A stretch of DNA of 64,000 bases from Pyropia yezoensis (taxonomy: Eukaryota; Rhodophyta; Bangiophyceae; Bangiales; Bangiaceae), in assembly GCA_009829735.1 (NCBI GenBank), contig CM020620.1, positions 23,534,020 to 23,598,019 of the forward strand. The letters run 5' to 3'. Below the pieces are notes generated by a model, which saw nothing but the letters and a program-made list of their open reading frames with translations, had not been told where the DNA came from and searched no databases. Made by a program: the position numbers and the translations under genes. Shown here one piece after another: positions 1 to 11,671 of this stretch (positions are counted from its first letter, which is position 1; each line of letters begins with the position of its first letter).

Positions 1-1902
1 TTCCGGACCTACATCCGGTGGAGTACTTCAGCCGGACACTCAACCCGGCTGAGCGTAGCTATAGTGCCACCGAGCGCGAGTGCCTCGGAGTCAAATGGGC
101 AGTGCAACTGCTCCGGCCATACCTGGAAGGATCCAGGTTCATCGTGAGGTCGGACCACGAACCTTTACGATTGCTCCTCAACCTTGGTGACAAGGACTCC
201 GACAGCCATGGACGGCTAGCCCGGTGGAGGCTAAAGATGGCCGAGCACGACTACCGGACCATATATAAGGCCGGCGCTACCTATCATCTGAGAGACGCGC
301 TGTCGCAACTCGATACACCGAGCGGGGATACCCAAAAAGTGGACGAGGACATCCCGGTGGTACCAATTTGCATGGTCGGTAACGCCACCCAAGGTATGGT
401 TGACCATACCATGGCACACCTTGCGTGCCCATTGACCCTCGCGGACTTCCGCGAGGCACAGGCCAACGATGATGACTGTAAACGCCATCACGCTAACCTC
501 CTGGCCGGCACGGCCGGCACCATGTCCGAGAATGAGGACGGACTCATACACCGGCGGGCACCCGCCGATGGACGACATCAATTCGTGGTTCCCGTGTCCA
601 TACGACAAGCCGTCATCGATTGAGAACACGAGAACCCTACAGCCGGACACCCGAGGGGTTCGCGCATGTTCGCAGAAATGCGGAGGTTCTTCTACTGGCC
701 AGCAATGGCCGTCGACGTGGTCGACCACGTGCGGGGATGTCACCCGTGTGCACGGAATCGTATGAGTCTTCATAGACGGGCATTCGCTAAGAAACAATTC
801 CCACCCGACGGGCCCAACGAGCAAGTCGCTATCGACATACTCGGGCCACTTCCGGTATCGGAAGAAGGGAACAGGTACATCCTGGTCATGTCCGACCGGT
901 TTACCAAGCTGTCACGAGCAGGAGCCCTTCCGAATGACACGGCATATACGATCATGAACGCAGTGGTTGACCACTGGATCAGTGCATACGGAGTAATCAA
1001 GCAACTCCTCTCCGACAACGGAGCAAACCTTACGCCCGCATTCTGCACTAAGGTCATGGGCATGTTCGATATCGAACCACGTCGGGCCTCCAACTACCAC
1101 CCGCAGTCCAACGGGCAGGTGGAGCGGTTCAACCGCACCATCGTCAAGATGCTCCAATGCTACGTGGCGGAACACACGAACAACTGGGACAGGCTCCTGT
1201 CCGTATTGACCCTGGCATACAATGCCAGGCCCCACCGGAGCACCAACATTGCTCGACTGGAGTGGGTCATGCCAATGGGCGTCGGTAACCTGACGCTGCC
1301 ACCGGGCAGATGCACTCGGTATGACAAACCGAAGGGCCGACCGGCCGAACGGATCCACTTAGCTTGGTTGGCCAAGCTATCGTGGATGATACCTAAGCTC
1401 AAGGGTGCCCTTGACCGTACAAAACTTCGATACAAGAAGAACTTCGACGCCCGACAACGGGTACGCAACGCAACCCTGGTAACAGGTGACTGGGTCTATA
1501 TCAGACACCAGAAGTTCCGAGGGAACCAGCTTATGCAACCGGTCAAGGGACCGCACCAGATCCTACACAGAGATGATTACTCTGTCATCCTGCACTCCGA
1601 TACGGAGATACAACGCATCAATCTCAATGATGTGACACCTGCTCCGAAGCCGGAACAGCCTCGGCCGGTACCGGCTGGGTTGATACATGAAGCGCTTACT
1701 ACCCACCGGTCAGATCATCCGGTGGGGCCGGATGGGATTCCATACCAAGTATAGAGCGTGGTCGGACACACCGACTCGGACCTACCAGGACCCTGGTACG
1801 TCAAAGTGATGTGGATCGGATACGACTCACCCACCTGGGAACATGCGGCGAATATACCCCGCCAACTTCTCGTGCCTTACATGAGGCGACGACGCCTGCT
1901 GT
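1..1902 (+). pseudogene. pol 3' portion of family I copy 1: RNase H, integrase, chromodomain
   Basis: RNase H-like sequence lies at about 1-330 (residues reading TERECLG and SDHEPLR), followed by a region with the zinc-binding H-H-C-C pattern of integrase (about 610-760), the catalytic core with D...D...E (about 830-1130, ending in the SNGQVERFNRT signature), and a C-terminal chromodomain-like stretch (about 1750-1900, aromatic and WE residues, then an arginine tail). This order defines Ty3/gypsy pol, and the chromodomain puts it among the chromoviruses, whose integrases are thought to be steered to chromatin by that domain. The copy is broken in about two or three places, so it is a fossil. 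Confidence 0.85.
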
Positions 1903-2289
1903 AACAACCCAACCGACACCGACTTCGGCTGTTGGGGGGTGAGGCTTATACCTACTAAGTAGGGTGTGACATGGATTCGGCAAGACTTAGGTTCACTAAG
2001 TCGGAGCGGACTTAGACAAATTAAGCGGGCTACTGACTTTAACAAGTTTTACTTGAAAAGATGAATAACTCCGATAATTTCAAAGTAACCTGAGGCACAC
2101 ACCATGGTTAACTTTCATCCATGGAGCAAGTGACAGACCGAGGAAGGGTGGCCTTCACGAGTATTACCCAACCGGGATGGGTCGGGGGCGCAAGAACAAC
2201 CAAGGCGAGCCACTGCTAATGTAGACGGGGGACTCCCCGAAGGCAGCCATCGGAATCATGCCAACGCCCCAGCGGGGGATGAGTTTATA
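1903..2289. other. Convergent spacer between pol and antisense gene, copy 1
   Basis: This AT-richer spacer separates the end of pol from the end of the oppositely read antisense gene. It opens with a hairpin (about 1905-1938: CCCAAC arm, inner CCGA/TCGG pairing, GTTGGG arm) that recurs after pol in copies 2 and 3. A second small palindrome (GACTTAG, short loop, CTAAGTC) lies near 1985-2003. Because two genes meet here, these structures could serve 3' end formation; that is inference. No gene is seen. Confidence 0.55.
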
Positions 2290-4168
2290 CCAACTACCGC
2301 CCGGCCACCATAAGGGTCACCAGGTCCCTCTCCCTCAGAGCAACAGCACTCTTCAGGGGGTACCCCCGCTGCCCGAAGGAGGCCACTCACGCGTAGACGC
2401 GTACACCTCAATGCTCCACCGGTCGGCAATCTCGCGACGGTCAATCGCCTGAGTAACCTCAGTGCATAGCTCCACGAAAGTGCTGCGACCAGCCTCCACT
2501 TCTTCCAGAGCTAGCTGGAGGCGGTCCAGCACCCCACCGAAGCAGCGCGCGGTACAACCAGCGCAGCACCTGGGGGGATATCCCCCCAGCTAACAGAAAG
2601 ACCCTCCCGCAGCTTGCGGGTACTGAGGGCGTCAACGCCCTCATACCATAGACCGGGACCCCCGTCCGGCATGACGGGGACGAAAGGAGGCACGGGCGCA
2701 GCCAGAGGACCCACAGGAGCCGATATGGCTACCACCGGAGCCGGTGCAGCCCGATACGAGGCACGGTAGGACTCCACGGAAGGGGGTCCACCGTAAACCC
2801 GTCGGGATTCCACCCGACGACGGGACACCTCACGCTCCGCACCCGTAGAGTCCCACTCTCGGGGACGACGGCCAACCCCCACCGGTATCGGGTTACCGAA
2901 CCACGGGGCAAGGACCTGAAGAGGGTCATGGATTACCATGGGAATACCCAGGTCAGGAACAGTTTCAGTGGACGCCCACCCACGGTAACTGGGCTCACCC
3001 GCCTGAGTGCGCCGGATGCGCAACGAGTGACGAGGCAAGGGGGAAGCCCCAGCCTGCGGATTCCGGTACGGGGGAAGGGTCAACACCCCAGCCCAGTTCA
3101 CAGCATCGTGAACAGCCAGCAGGGCCTCGAACTCCCGGGCCAACCCGTTCTTGGCAGCAATGCGGTCAACGCCCAGCTCCCCAATATGCCGACGGACACC
3201 CGTCGGAAGATGAAGCAGCCGCCCCTGCCGACGGACGTACAGCAAGAAGGATGAAGCCTGCCCGAGGGTAACCTCAAGGGTGAAGGTCCCCTGCAACGGG
3301 TGGACCGGTCGGGAGGCCAACACACTACCAAAGTATCGGAGACAGGGGCCGGTGTCAAACCGTAAAGCCGGGGCGGGCTCCCACCCCTCCTGCCGTAGAG
3401 GCGGGCGCACTGGAGTGTACACCGGCGCGCGACCGCTACCGGTCTGCAACGCACACGTTATATCGGTGCGGAACGCATCCGCCATGACACCATGGTTGCG
3501 TCGCCAGCTCGACGCCGACTTCAGCCCCGCCATGGGCGGGTACGGCGCCGTCAACGTCAGATGCGGGGATACCCACGGGAAGTACTCAAACACATGATAC
3601 TGGCCGGCATCGGGCACGGTGTGCCCGAACGCAACAGGGGTCACAGAGGCCGCAAACCCCCGAACACAAGCCGGGTAGTAAACGTCCCGCGGCAACGCAG
3701 GAGCAACCAAGTCGCATACCCCGAACGCGGGGTCGAGGTAGACCTCACCCCGTCCCACCCGGGTGCGCCAGAGCTGCGCATGCCGGTCGTCCGGCTGACT
3801 CAGTATCCAATGATGCTCCACACGGACAGCATTCGGCTGGTTGACCAGCCGCACCAACTCCCGTTCCCAACTCGGGTCCAACTTGATGCGCCGGGAGGAA
3901 CCCCTACGGTAGCTCGGCGGGTGAAAGTCCACCCGCATCCGGCCAGCAGAGTCCATGGGCTCTTGCACGGTAAGGCCTCGAACCAGAGCCACCAAGTCGG
4001 ACACCGACATGGAGAGGTGGCCCGTCACCAAAGCGACGCCGCCACCCAGCGGGGCAACCCGGGCGGGCACAGAAAAAATCGGCGGCGCCGGGGGCAGCCT
4101 CACCGGCATATGGGCCGGCGCCGCAGGCGCACGGGGGCGAGGAGGAAGAAGAAGGGCGGGCGCCCGTC
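2290..4168 (-). pseudogene. Antisense gene of family I (aORF-I), copy 1, C-terminal part
   Basis: This minus-strand reading frame is collinear with the intact antisense gene of copy 2 (16182-18689). Conserved blocks include WERELVRLVNQPNAV, a WRTRVGRGEVYLDP block, SSWRRNHGVMADAFRTD, and FTLEVTLGQASSFLL. It covers roughly the C-terminal two thirds of the protein; the N-terminal third lies beyond the nested element at 19687-20237. No catalytic motif, signal peptide or membrane segment is apparent and I do not recognise the family. It is broken at its far end as well as by the insertion. Confidence 0.75.
4164..4168. repeat. Target-site duplication, left side of copy 2 (CCGTC)
   Basis: The five bases CCGTC lie immediately before the TG that opens the copy 2 LTR and are repeated at 19687-19691. 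Five-base duplications are usual for Ty3/gypsy integrases. The undisturbed antisense gene of copy 2 has a matching context, so the insertion can be read directly. Confidence 0.9.
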
Positions 4169-4531
4169 TGTAGCAATATGGTTGTCCGTATTGTGACCCT
4201 AATATCAGGGGGGCTACTTCTAATCCTTAACTTTCAATTTGAGAGTCCGAACTGGTCACGGTATCTATAAGTTACGTATGACCAGAGGGACTTGCATCTT
4301 GGGGTGGAGGGTAGTTAGTAGTGTCTCCGAGGGTTTATTACGAGGGGGCCGGTGGCGAATCCACCGCCGGCCAAGGTAGAACAACAAACCCCTCCCATTT
4401 GGGCTCCCATCTTGGTCCCGTGGCTTGCGCTCCAAGGACAGCAACCTTGGCCTCCCGGTGACGTTGGTGCCGATCCCCCTTGGTGAGTGTTCCCTGAGAG
4501 TGGACGTGCGACGGATTCCTATTGTGCTACA
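4169..4531 (+). repeat. LTR-I, 5' LTR of copy 2
   Basis: The LTR starts TGTAG and ends CTACA, a perfect short inverted terminal pair, and its twin lies at 19275-19638. A TATA-like CTATAAG is at about 4265-4271. A strong hairpin (GGCCGG arm, loop CGAATCCA, CCGCCGGCC arm) at about 4350-4376 follows, and could lie in the transcribed R region. The end is fixed by the PBS one base downstream. Confidence 0.92.
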
Positions 4532-4532
4532 T

Positions 4533-4549
4533 TGGTGGAGCAGCAGGGG
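4533..4549 (+). other. Primer-binding site, copy 2
   Basis: TGGTGGAGCAGCAGGGG sits one base after the 5' LTR. It begins with TGG, complementary to a tRNA CCA end. The same 17 bases follow all four other complete 5' LTRs in the window (32604, 41273, 48011, 53135), although those LTRs belong to three unrelated families. I cannot name the tRNA. Confidence 0.8.
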
Positions 4550-4756
4550 ACGGGTTTCCGTCACCCTTGTGGTGACGCCGTCTTCGGCCCTGGCACACGG
4601 ATAGGGATCCGGTCCTTTTCTTGTACTCGTGGTGTTGCGACCTGATCGATTGTGTTGAGCTTTCACCTGTGACTGTGACATACTGTTACTCTCCCCAATC
4701 TACCCCCTCGCTCTCTTATTCGCGGTGATCGTTGCGTCGGTGGACTGATTGTGACT

Positions 4757-6940
4757 ATGTCTACCCAAGAGACGGGGAACGTTCAAGATGACGGATCGGC
4801 GTCGACGCCGATTCCGGAGGTGACTACGGGAACCGGGATCGGGAACCCGATCGATAACATTGAGACGCCAATGCTTTCCGGTGCCGGATCGACGTTTGGC
4901 ACGGCTCGGACGGCAGGAGGCGGGGGCCCGCCTCAACTGTCGTCGACCGACCTCACTCCGCCGCCTCCTTCACCAGGGGATTCCCTGATGGCATCATTGG
5001 CCCGCATCGAGGCCCGGTTTTCCGGGCTCGACGCCCGTCAAGATCGGACGGAGGACGCAATGGCAGTGTTGATGTCAATACGGCACACGACGGGACCCCG
5101 TCGTGTTCCTCCCACACCGGTACGGTTCGAACCGGCCGGACTACTTTCGGAGTCCACCAGGGTCAATCCCGGGGTTGCTACTCCTGGACAACCCCCGGAC
5201 ACAAGGGGGTATGGGTCCGACTCGTCGGCAGAGTTGGAACGGAGTCACACGGAGCGATACGCTCGGAGCACCCGAAGCGGACTCCGCGGACACGACCCGG
5301 CGGATACGTACGCCGGGGGAGAGTCGGTTATTGGGGGAGGGGGAACCCTCTCGCAGTACCCCCACGACGAAGGAGGCCAGGCAACTCGGGTTCCCGAGGT
5401 GCCGACGCCTAAAGCACCATCTTCAGTGGTGGAAGCTATGACCGCGCAGGTAACTGCGAGCCTACTGAAGCGGATGGAGTCCGATGAGTTCGCTCATCAA
5501 CTGGCTAAGCGACTGGATATCCAGGACGCTGACACGGAGATCGTCAACGAGGTCTTCCGGTCGGTTCTTACTCCGGAACGTTATCGTTTGGAGGACCGCT
5601 CTACCACCGTATCGGAATCGATGCGTAATACGTCGCATCGGGCGATCCGCTCTATGCAGACCCTTATGAAGGGAGTCCCTATGTTCGGGGGGCCGAACGG
5701 ACGCCCGTTGGCAGTCATCGGCTTCTTGACTAGCTTCAAGGCAGCCGCAGACAAGGCGCTCGTTAACGAGGGGCTGGCCCTGGAGATCCTCCCGTTCTTT
5801 GTTGATGAACGGGTGCGAGGCATTCTTCGCCAGGCATCCCCGATGCCGGGAATGAGGGTCGCGGCCACCCCCATGGATTACCGTGGGATATTGAAGGAGC
5901 TGCTGAGCAGCTACCTCAGTGAGGACAAGTGCGAGGACCACTATCGGGCCCTTCGCACTGCCACCGCCCAGTCCTGGGAGGATGAGGAGATGTTTGGACG
6001 CCGGATCCAAGAGCTCGACTACGAGCTGGGGAAGCTCCTCGGAGAAGGGGAGCTACGGGCCATCCTGTTCGCAGGAGTACCCAACTACGTGCGGATATCC
6101 GCACGGGGCGCCAACACGGCACGGACGAACTTCAGTCGACTGATGCATATGTGCAAGTCCCTAGGGGACGCCTACCGGGTTCTACACCCGGAGTGTGCCT
6201 TGGCCCCGAAGCCCAAGGGTGAGGGAGGCAAGCCCAGTCTTACCCCGGTACCGAGGCAAGAGAAGGTGGAACGTAAGGCCGCACCAGTACTGGTGGCGAC
6301 CGAACATACCCCTATTGGTGAGGATGACCCTCTAGTCGACCAACAGGGCCACCTGTTGCTACCGGCGACGCCGGTGATTGATGAACATGGTACGGTAGCG
6401 TACATCGCCCCTGCTGGAACCCAGTTCCAGGTCAACGAAGGAACGGGACGGCGCGTCCCGTATGTGCGGACTACGGGGTACTCCCCGGTGACGGGTAACC
6501 CTCACCAACTCTTGCCAACATGGGCGGTGCGCACGGAGGCACCTCCGCAGATTGCGGGCCGACCCAACCGGTTGGGGGAGTCCATGTTCCGGTTGACCCA
6601 AGGACCCAAGGCCTACCAGGGAGCAGGCACTCGGGCGCCCGAGGGAGGCAACCGTAGCTACGGGGCTACCCCGATGCGACCTCAAGGGGGGACCGGCACG
6701 TCCGGGTGTATGTTGTGTGGGGATCCCCAGCACTGGGTGTCTTCCTGCCCACTCATCCCCGAGGAGTCTCGGCGGGCAGCGGCGCAACGCAAGGCATCCA
6801 CCGGGGGGTATCTCGCCCGAGCACCCGGACCCGCACCGGGTAGGCAGCCAGCTCCAGGTGGAGTACTGGCCGTCGAGGGGGCACCTCCTCAGCCGGATGT
6901 CCCGGCGGACAGCACCCTACCAAGGGCGGGAAACGAGTAA
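4757..6940 (+). CDS. gag: gag of family I copy 2
   Basis: Open frame of about 727 codons. I chose the ATG at 4757 because the two codons before it are GTG and ACT, and the same ATG context recurs in copy 3 (32828). The N-terminal third is rich in T, P, G and S. A helical retrotransposon-gag core follows at about residues 225-480, and a single CCHC zinc knuckle (C-x2-C-x4-H-x4-C, reading CMLCGDPQHW) lies at about 6707-6748. The product is expected to form the particle that packages the element RNA. The gene ends before pol starts in a different frame, an arrangement common in this superfamily. It looks whole, fitting a young copy. Confidence 0.88.
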   Translation: MSTQETGNVQDDGSASTPIPEVTTGTGIGNPIDNIETPMLSGAGSTFGTARTAGGGGPPQLSSTDLTPPPPSPGDSLMASLARIEARFSGLDARQDRTEDAMAVLMSIRHTTGPRRVPPTPVRFEPAGLLSESTRVNPGVATPGQPPDTRGYGSDSSAELERSHTERYARSTRSGLRGHDPADTYAGGESVIGGGGTLSQYPHDEGGQATRVPEVPTPKAPSSVVEAMTAQVTASLLKRMESDEFAHQLAKRLDIQDADTEIVNEVFRSVLTPERYRLEDRSTTVSESMRNTSHRAIRSMQTLMKGVPMFGGPNGRPLAVIGFLTSFKAAADKALVNEGLALEILPFFVDERVRGILRQASPMPGMRVAATPMDYRGILKELLSSYLSEDKCEDHYRALRTATAQSWEDEEMFGRRIQELDYELGKLLGEGELRAILFAGVPNYVRISARGANTARTNFSRLMHMCKSLGDAYRVLHPECALAPKPKGEGGKPSLTPVPRQEKVERKAAPVLVATEHTPIGEDDPLVDQQGHLLLPATPVIDEHGTVAYIAPAGTQFQVNEGTGRRVPYVRTTGYSPVTGNPHQLLPTWAVRTEAPPQIAGRPNRLGESMFRLTQGPKAYQGAGTRAPEGGNRSYGATPMRPQGGTGTSGCMLCGDPQHWVSSCPLIPEESRRAAAQRKASTGGYLARAPGPAPGRQPAPGGVLAVEGAPPQPDVPADSTLPRAGNE

Positions 6941-7023
6941 GAGGAAGGACGACACGGGGTCGCTGGGGTAACCCGAGCAAGCCACCCCGGACTGCCGCGG
7001 GGAAAGCCCCACGGAGAGCGCGG

Positions 7024-10000
7024 TTGAGCCGACGCCGCATCAACCCCCGGGTACACCTTCCGGCCCCGACGACACGGCGTCAGGGGATTGATGACCAACC
7101 TCCAAGGTTGGGAGGAGAGGACGGGAAGCCCCGTCACGTTGAACCAGACAAGGGCCCTGTTCAGGATGCCCGAGCTACACCGGATATCGGTGTAGGACAT
7201 GTGTTGTTTACCTTGGAGAACTTCAAGGTATCAGCCACACTGGGGGTTGACCCCCAGTCGACACGATCGCACTACCCTGTACTGGATACAGGGGCTGGAC
7301 CCAACCTTATCCGGAAGGATACCCTCCCGGACAAGTGGCTTCCACGAGTCAGAGTGACTCGGGGACCCACCATCAAGGACGCGAATGGTCGACTCATTCG
7401 TACGACCGCAGCGGTGTCGCTGCGGGTTACCATCGGGGATCTCACCACGGAAGTTGACTTCCTGGTATGTGAAACGCTATCGGTGCCCTGCATACTGGGG
7501 TGCACCTTCATCAACGTTCACGTTGATGCAATCCGGCCAGGCCGGAGGACCGTCGAGCTTCAAGAAGCCGACGGGACGAAGCGAGGACACACGGCTATCG
7601 TCAGGGACCTGACGCTACAAGGAAGCCACGTTAACGTGGCTGAGGTGTACGCAAGCGTCGAGCCGAAGACACTTCGGTTGGCCAAGCGAACTCGCTTTGA
7701 GCCGTTGTCGGAGACAGTCCTCCCGGTTAACTGCGACCTCGCAGGCATCTGCAGAGTCCGTTCCAACCTGCGGACGTACAAGCGCCATGGGTTGACCATG
7801 GCCAACGGTCTCATAGACCTCCCAGCAGGAGGGTCGTCCCTCCTAGTGATGGCGAACTATCGCCGTAAGGCAGTCACCCTCCCGAAGGGAACTATCCTCG
7901 GGATTGCCGAACTCTACGAAGGAGATATCCTTACCCCTGATAAGGAAGGTCAAGTGGAACCACTTGAAGTACTGGCGGTCGCCGAGACCACCGAGCGACA
8001 GCAACCCGATGACGGGAAGCCTAACCCATCGGCGGCTCCGGCGGACCTGCCGCCAAAGGACCAAGAGGCCTTGAAGGCACTGGCCGAGGATGTCCTCGAC
8101 CACCTTCCCCCTTCGGTAGCCGAAGGGGTACGACGGATGCTAAGAAAGCATGACGTCATGTGGACAGGCGGGGCCTTGGGGACCATTGGGGCAACCCAAC
8201 ATCGTATAGACCTGGTACCAGGCGCACGACCCGCCCGCTCACGACCGCACCGAGCGGGACCTATGCAACGAGAGATCGTTGATGGAGAAGTGAAGAGGAT
8301 GAGTGAAGCTAAGGTGATCCGACCTTCGATGTCGGAGTAGGGTGCCCCAGTCGTTATCGTACCGAAGAAGGATCAAACCCCTCGGTTTTGCATCGATTAT
8401 CGACGCCTTAACTTGGTTACCAAGAAGGACTCATACCCTTTACCAAGGATGGATGAATGCATCGACTCCCTGGGGGAGGCTACGGTGTTTACCACCATCG
8501 ACTGCAATGCCAGATACTGGCAGATCCCGGTGGCGGACGAGGATATCCCCAAGACGGCATTCGTCTGTCACAGTGGAGTGTACGAGTTCCTAAGGATGCC
8601 CTTCGGATTGTCCAACGCCCCCGCTACATTCCAGCGGGCTATCGACATCATACTGTCGGGGGTGAAGTGGCGTAACTGCCTAGTGTACCTCGATGACGTC
8701 ATCGTCTTCTCGCGTGACATGGATGACCATGTACAACATGTTGACGAGGTACTCACCCTCTTGAGGAACGCCGGGGTAACCCTGCGTCTGAAGAAGTGCG
8801 CCTTCTTCCAACAGACGGTCGAGTATCTGGGCCACCAGATAACCCCTGGTAAACTAGGGGTACTCGAAGCCAATACCCGGGCACTCCGGGATGCCCGGTT
8901 CCCCAACACCCAGACGCAGCTCAAGAGCTTCCTGGGAATGTGCAATGTATACCGACGGTTCGTCAAGGACTTCGCTCGGATAGCTAAACCGTTAACGGTT
9001 CTTACGAGCAGTACCTTACCCAAGGTACTCCAACCTCCTTCGCCTAGCGAAGAGGAGGCATTCGAGTCGCTGAAGCGAGCCCTACTAGCCCCACCCGTCC
9101 TTGCGTTACCGCATAGACTGGGTACCTTCGTCATCGATGTCGATGCGTGTGATACACAAGTGGTATGCACCCTGTTACAGGGAGAGACGTTGATAGGTAC
9201 CGATAACGTTATCCCGGACCTACGTCCGGTAGGGTACTTCAGCCGGACACTCAACCCGGCTGAGCGGAACTATAGTGCCACCGAGCGTGAATGCCTCGGA
9301 GTTTTATGGGCAGTGCAACTGCTCCGTCCATACCTGGAGGGCTCCAGGTTCATCGTGAGGTCCGACCACGAACCCCTACGATGGCTCCTCAACCTTGGTG
9401 ACAAGGATTCCGATAGCCATGGGAGGCTAGCCCGATGGAGGCTGAAGATTGCCGAGCACGACTACAGCACCGTGTACAAGGCTGGGTCAACCCACCACCT
9501 CGGAGACGCGTTGTCTCGACTCGACACCCCGAGCGGGGATACCCGCCCGGTGGACGAAGACATCCCGGTGGTACCGGTGTGCACAGTGGGTAATGCTACC
9601 CAGGGTATGGTTGACCATACCATGGCACACCTTACGTGCCCATTGACCCTCGCGGACTTCCGCGAGGCACAGGCCAACGACGATGACTGTAAACGCCATC
9701 GTGCTAACCTCCTGGCCGGTACGGCCGGCATCTTCTCCGAGAACGAAGACGGACTCATATACCGGCGGGCACCCGCCGATGGACGACATCAAGTCGTGGT
9801 TCCCGTGTCCTTACGGCAAGCCGTCATGAAACGAGAACATGAGAACCCTACAGCCGGACACCCGGGGGGTTCACGTATGTTCGCAGCAATGCGGAGGTTC
9901 TTCTACTGGCCAGCAATGGCCGTTGACGTGGTCGACCACGTAAGGGGATGCCACCCCTGTGCACGTAAACCGCATGAGCCTACATAGGCGGGCGTCTGCC

Positions 10001-10186
10001 ATGAAGCTATTCCCACCCGATGGGCCCAACGAGCAAAGTCGCTATCGACATACTCGGGCCACTTCCGATAACGGAAGAAGGGAACAGGTACATCCTGGTC
10101 ATGTCTGACCGCTTCACTAAGCTGTCCAAGAGCGGCAGCCATCCCGAATGATACGGCATACACGATCATGAACGCAGTGGTTGACC
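7024..10186 (+). pseudogene. pol: pol of family I copy 2, left of assembly gap (protease, RT, RNase H, integrase start)
   Basis: An aspartic protease motif DTGA is at about 7284. Reverse transcriptase spans about 8340-8900 with its catalytic YLDD at 8686-8697 and the FGLSNAPATFQ block just before it. RNase H follows at about 9110-9520, then the H-H-C-C zinc-binding part of integrase (about 9830-9965) and the start of the catalytic core, where the sequence enters the 500-N gap. The enzymes would process Gag-Pol, copy the RNA to DNA and integrate it. The last 200 bases before the gap carry extra single bases relative to the twin at 14610-14830, as expected at a poorly polished contig end. Broken in about two places. 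Confidence 0.85.
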
Positions 10187-10686
10187 NNNNNNNNNNNNNN
10201 NNNNNNNNNNNNNNNNNNNNNNNNNNNNNNNNNNNNNNNNNNNNNNNNNNNNNNNNNNNNNNNNNNNNNNNNNNNNNNNNNNNNNNNNNNNNNNNNNNNN
10301 NNNNNNNNNNNNNNNNNNNNNNNNNNNNNNNNNNNNNNNNNNNNNNNNNNNNNNNNNNNNNNNNNNNNNNNNNNNNNNNNNNNNNNNNNNNNNNNNNNNN
10401 NNNNNNNNNNNNNNNNNNNNNNNNNNNNNNNNNNNNNNNNNNNNNNNNNNNNNNNNNNNNNNNNNNNNNNNNNNNNNNNNNNNNNNNNNNNNNNNNNNNN
10501 NNNNNNNNNNNNNNNNNNNNNNNNNNNNNNNNNNNNNNNNNNNNNNNNNNNNNNNNNNNNNNNNNNNNNNNNNNNNNNNNNNNNNNNNNNNNNNNNNNNN
10601 NNNNNNNNNNNNNNNNNNNNNNNNNNNNNNNNNNNNNNNNNNNNNNNNNNNNNNNNNNNNNNNNNNNNNNNNNNNNNNNNNNNNNN
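10187..10686. other. Assembly gap, 500 N
   Basis: Exactly 500 unknown bases, the usual placeholder for a gap of unknown size. Left and right flanks are not consecutive parts of one element: the left ends in integrase and the right begins in gag. Confidence 0.98.
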
Positions 10687-11588
10687 AAGCTCCTCGGAGA
10701 AGGGGAGCTACGGGCCATCCTGTTCGCAGGAGTACCCAACTACGTGCGGATATCCGCACGGGGCGCCAACACGGCACGGACGAACTTCAGTCGACTGATG
10801 CATATGTGCAAGTCCCTAGGGGACGCCTACCGGGTTCTACACCCGGAGTGTGCCTTGGCCCGAAGCCCAAGGGTGAGGGAGGCAAGCCCAGTCTTACCCC
10901 GGTACCGAGGCAAGAGAAGGTGGAACGTAAGGCCGCACCAGTACTGGTGGCGACCGAACATACCCCTATTGGTGAGGATGACCCTCTAGTCGACCAACAG
11001 GGCCACCTGTTGCTACCGGCGACGCCGGTGATTGATGAACATGGTACGGTAGCGTACATCGCCCCGCTGGAACCCAGTTCCAGGTCAACGAAGAACGGGA
11101 CGGCGCGTCCCGTATGTGCGGACTACGGGGTACTCCCCGGTGACGGGTAACCCTCACCAACTCTTGCCAACATGGGCGGTGCGCACGGAGGCACCTCCGC
11201 AGATTGCGGGCCGACCCAACCGGTTGGGGGAGTCCATGTTCCGGTTGACCCAAGGACCCAAGGCCTACCAGGAGCAGGCACTCGGGCGCCCGAGGGAGGC
11301 AACCGTAGCTACGGGGCTACCCGATGCGACCTCAAGGGGGGACCGGCACGTCCGGGTGTATGTTGTGTGGGATCCCCAGCACTGGGTGTCTTCCTGCCCA
11401 CTCATCCCCGAGGAGTCTCGGCGGCAGCGGCGCAACGCAAGGCATCCACCGGGGGGTATCTCGCCCGAGCACCCGGACCCGCACCGGGTAGGCAGCCAGC
11501 TCCAGGTGGAGTACTGGCCGTCGAGGGGGCACCTCCTCAGCCGGATGTCCCGGCGGACAGCACCCTACCAAGGGCGGGAAACGAGTAA
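10687..11588 (+). pseudogene. gag: gag 3' part repeated right of the gap (copy 2)
   Basis: The sequence from the gap edge repeats 6032-6936 almost base for base, including the CCHC zinc knuckle region. It differs mainly by missing single bases in short homopolymers, which looks like consensus error near a contig end rather than natural decay. If the contigs were correctly merged this segment would probably collapse onto the first copy. Confidence 0.8.
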
Positions 11589-11671
11589 GAGGAAGGACGA
11601 CACGGGGTCGCTGGGGTAACCCGAGCAAGCCACCCCGGACTGCCGCGGGGAAAGCCCCACGGAGAGCGCGG

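Noticed and set aside
10168-10989. Reading frames crossing the N runs at gap 1 and gap 2.
   Set aside because: They exist only because N does not read as a stop; no sequence supports them.
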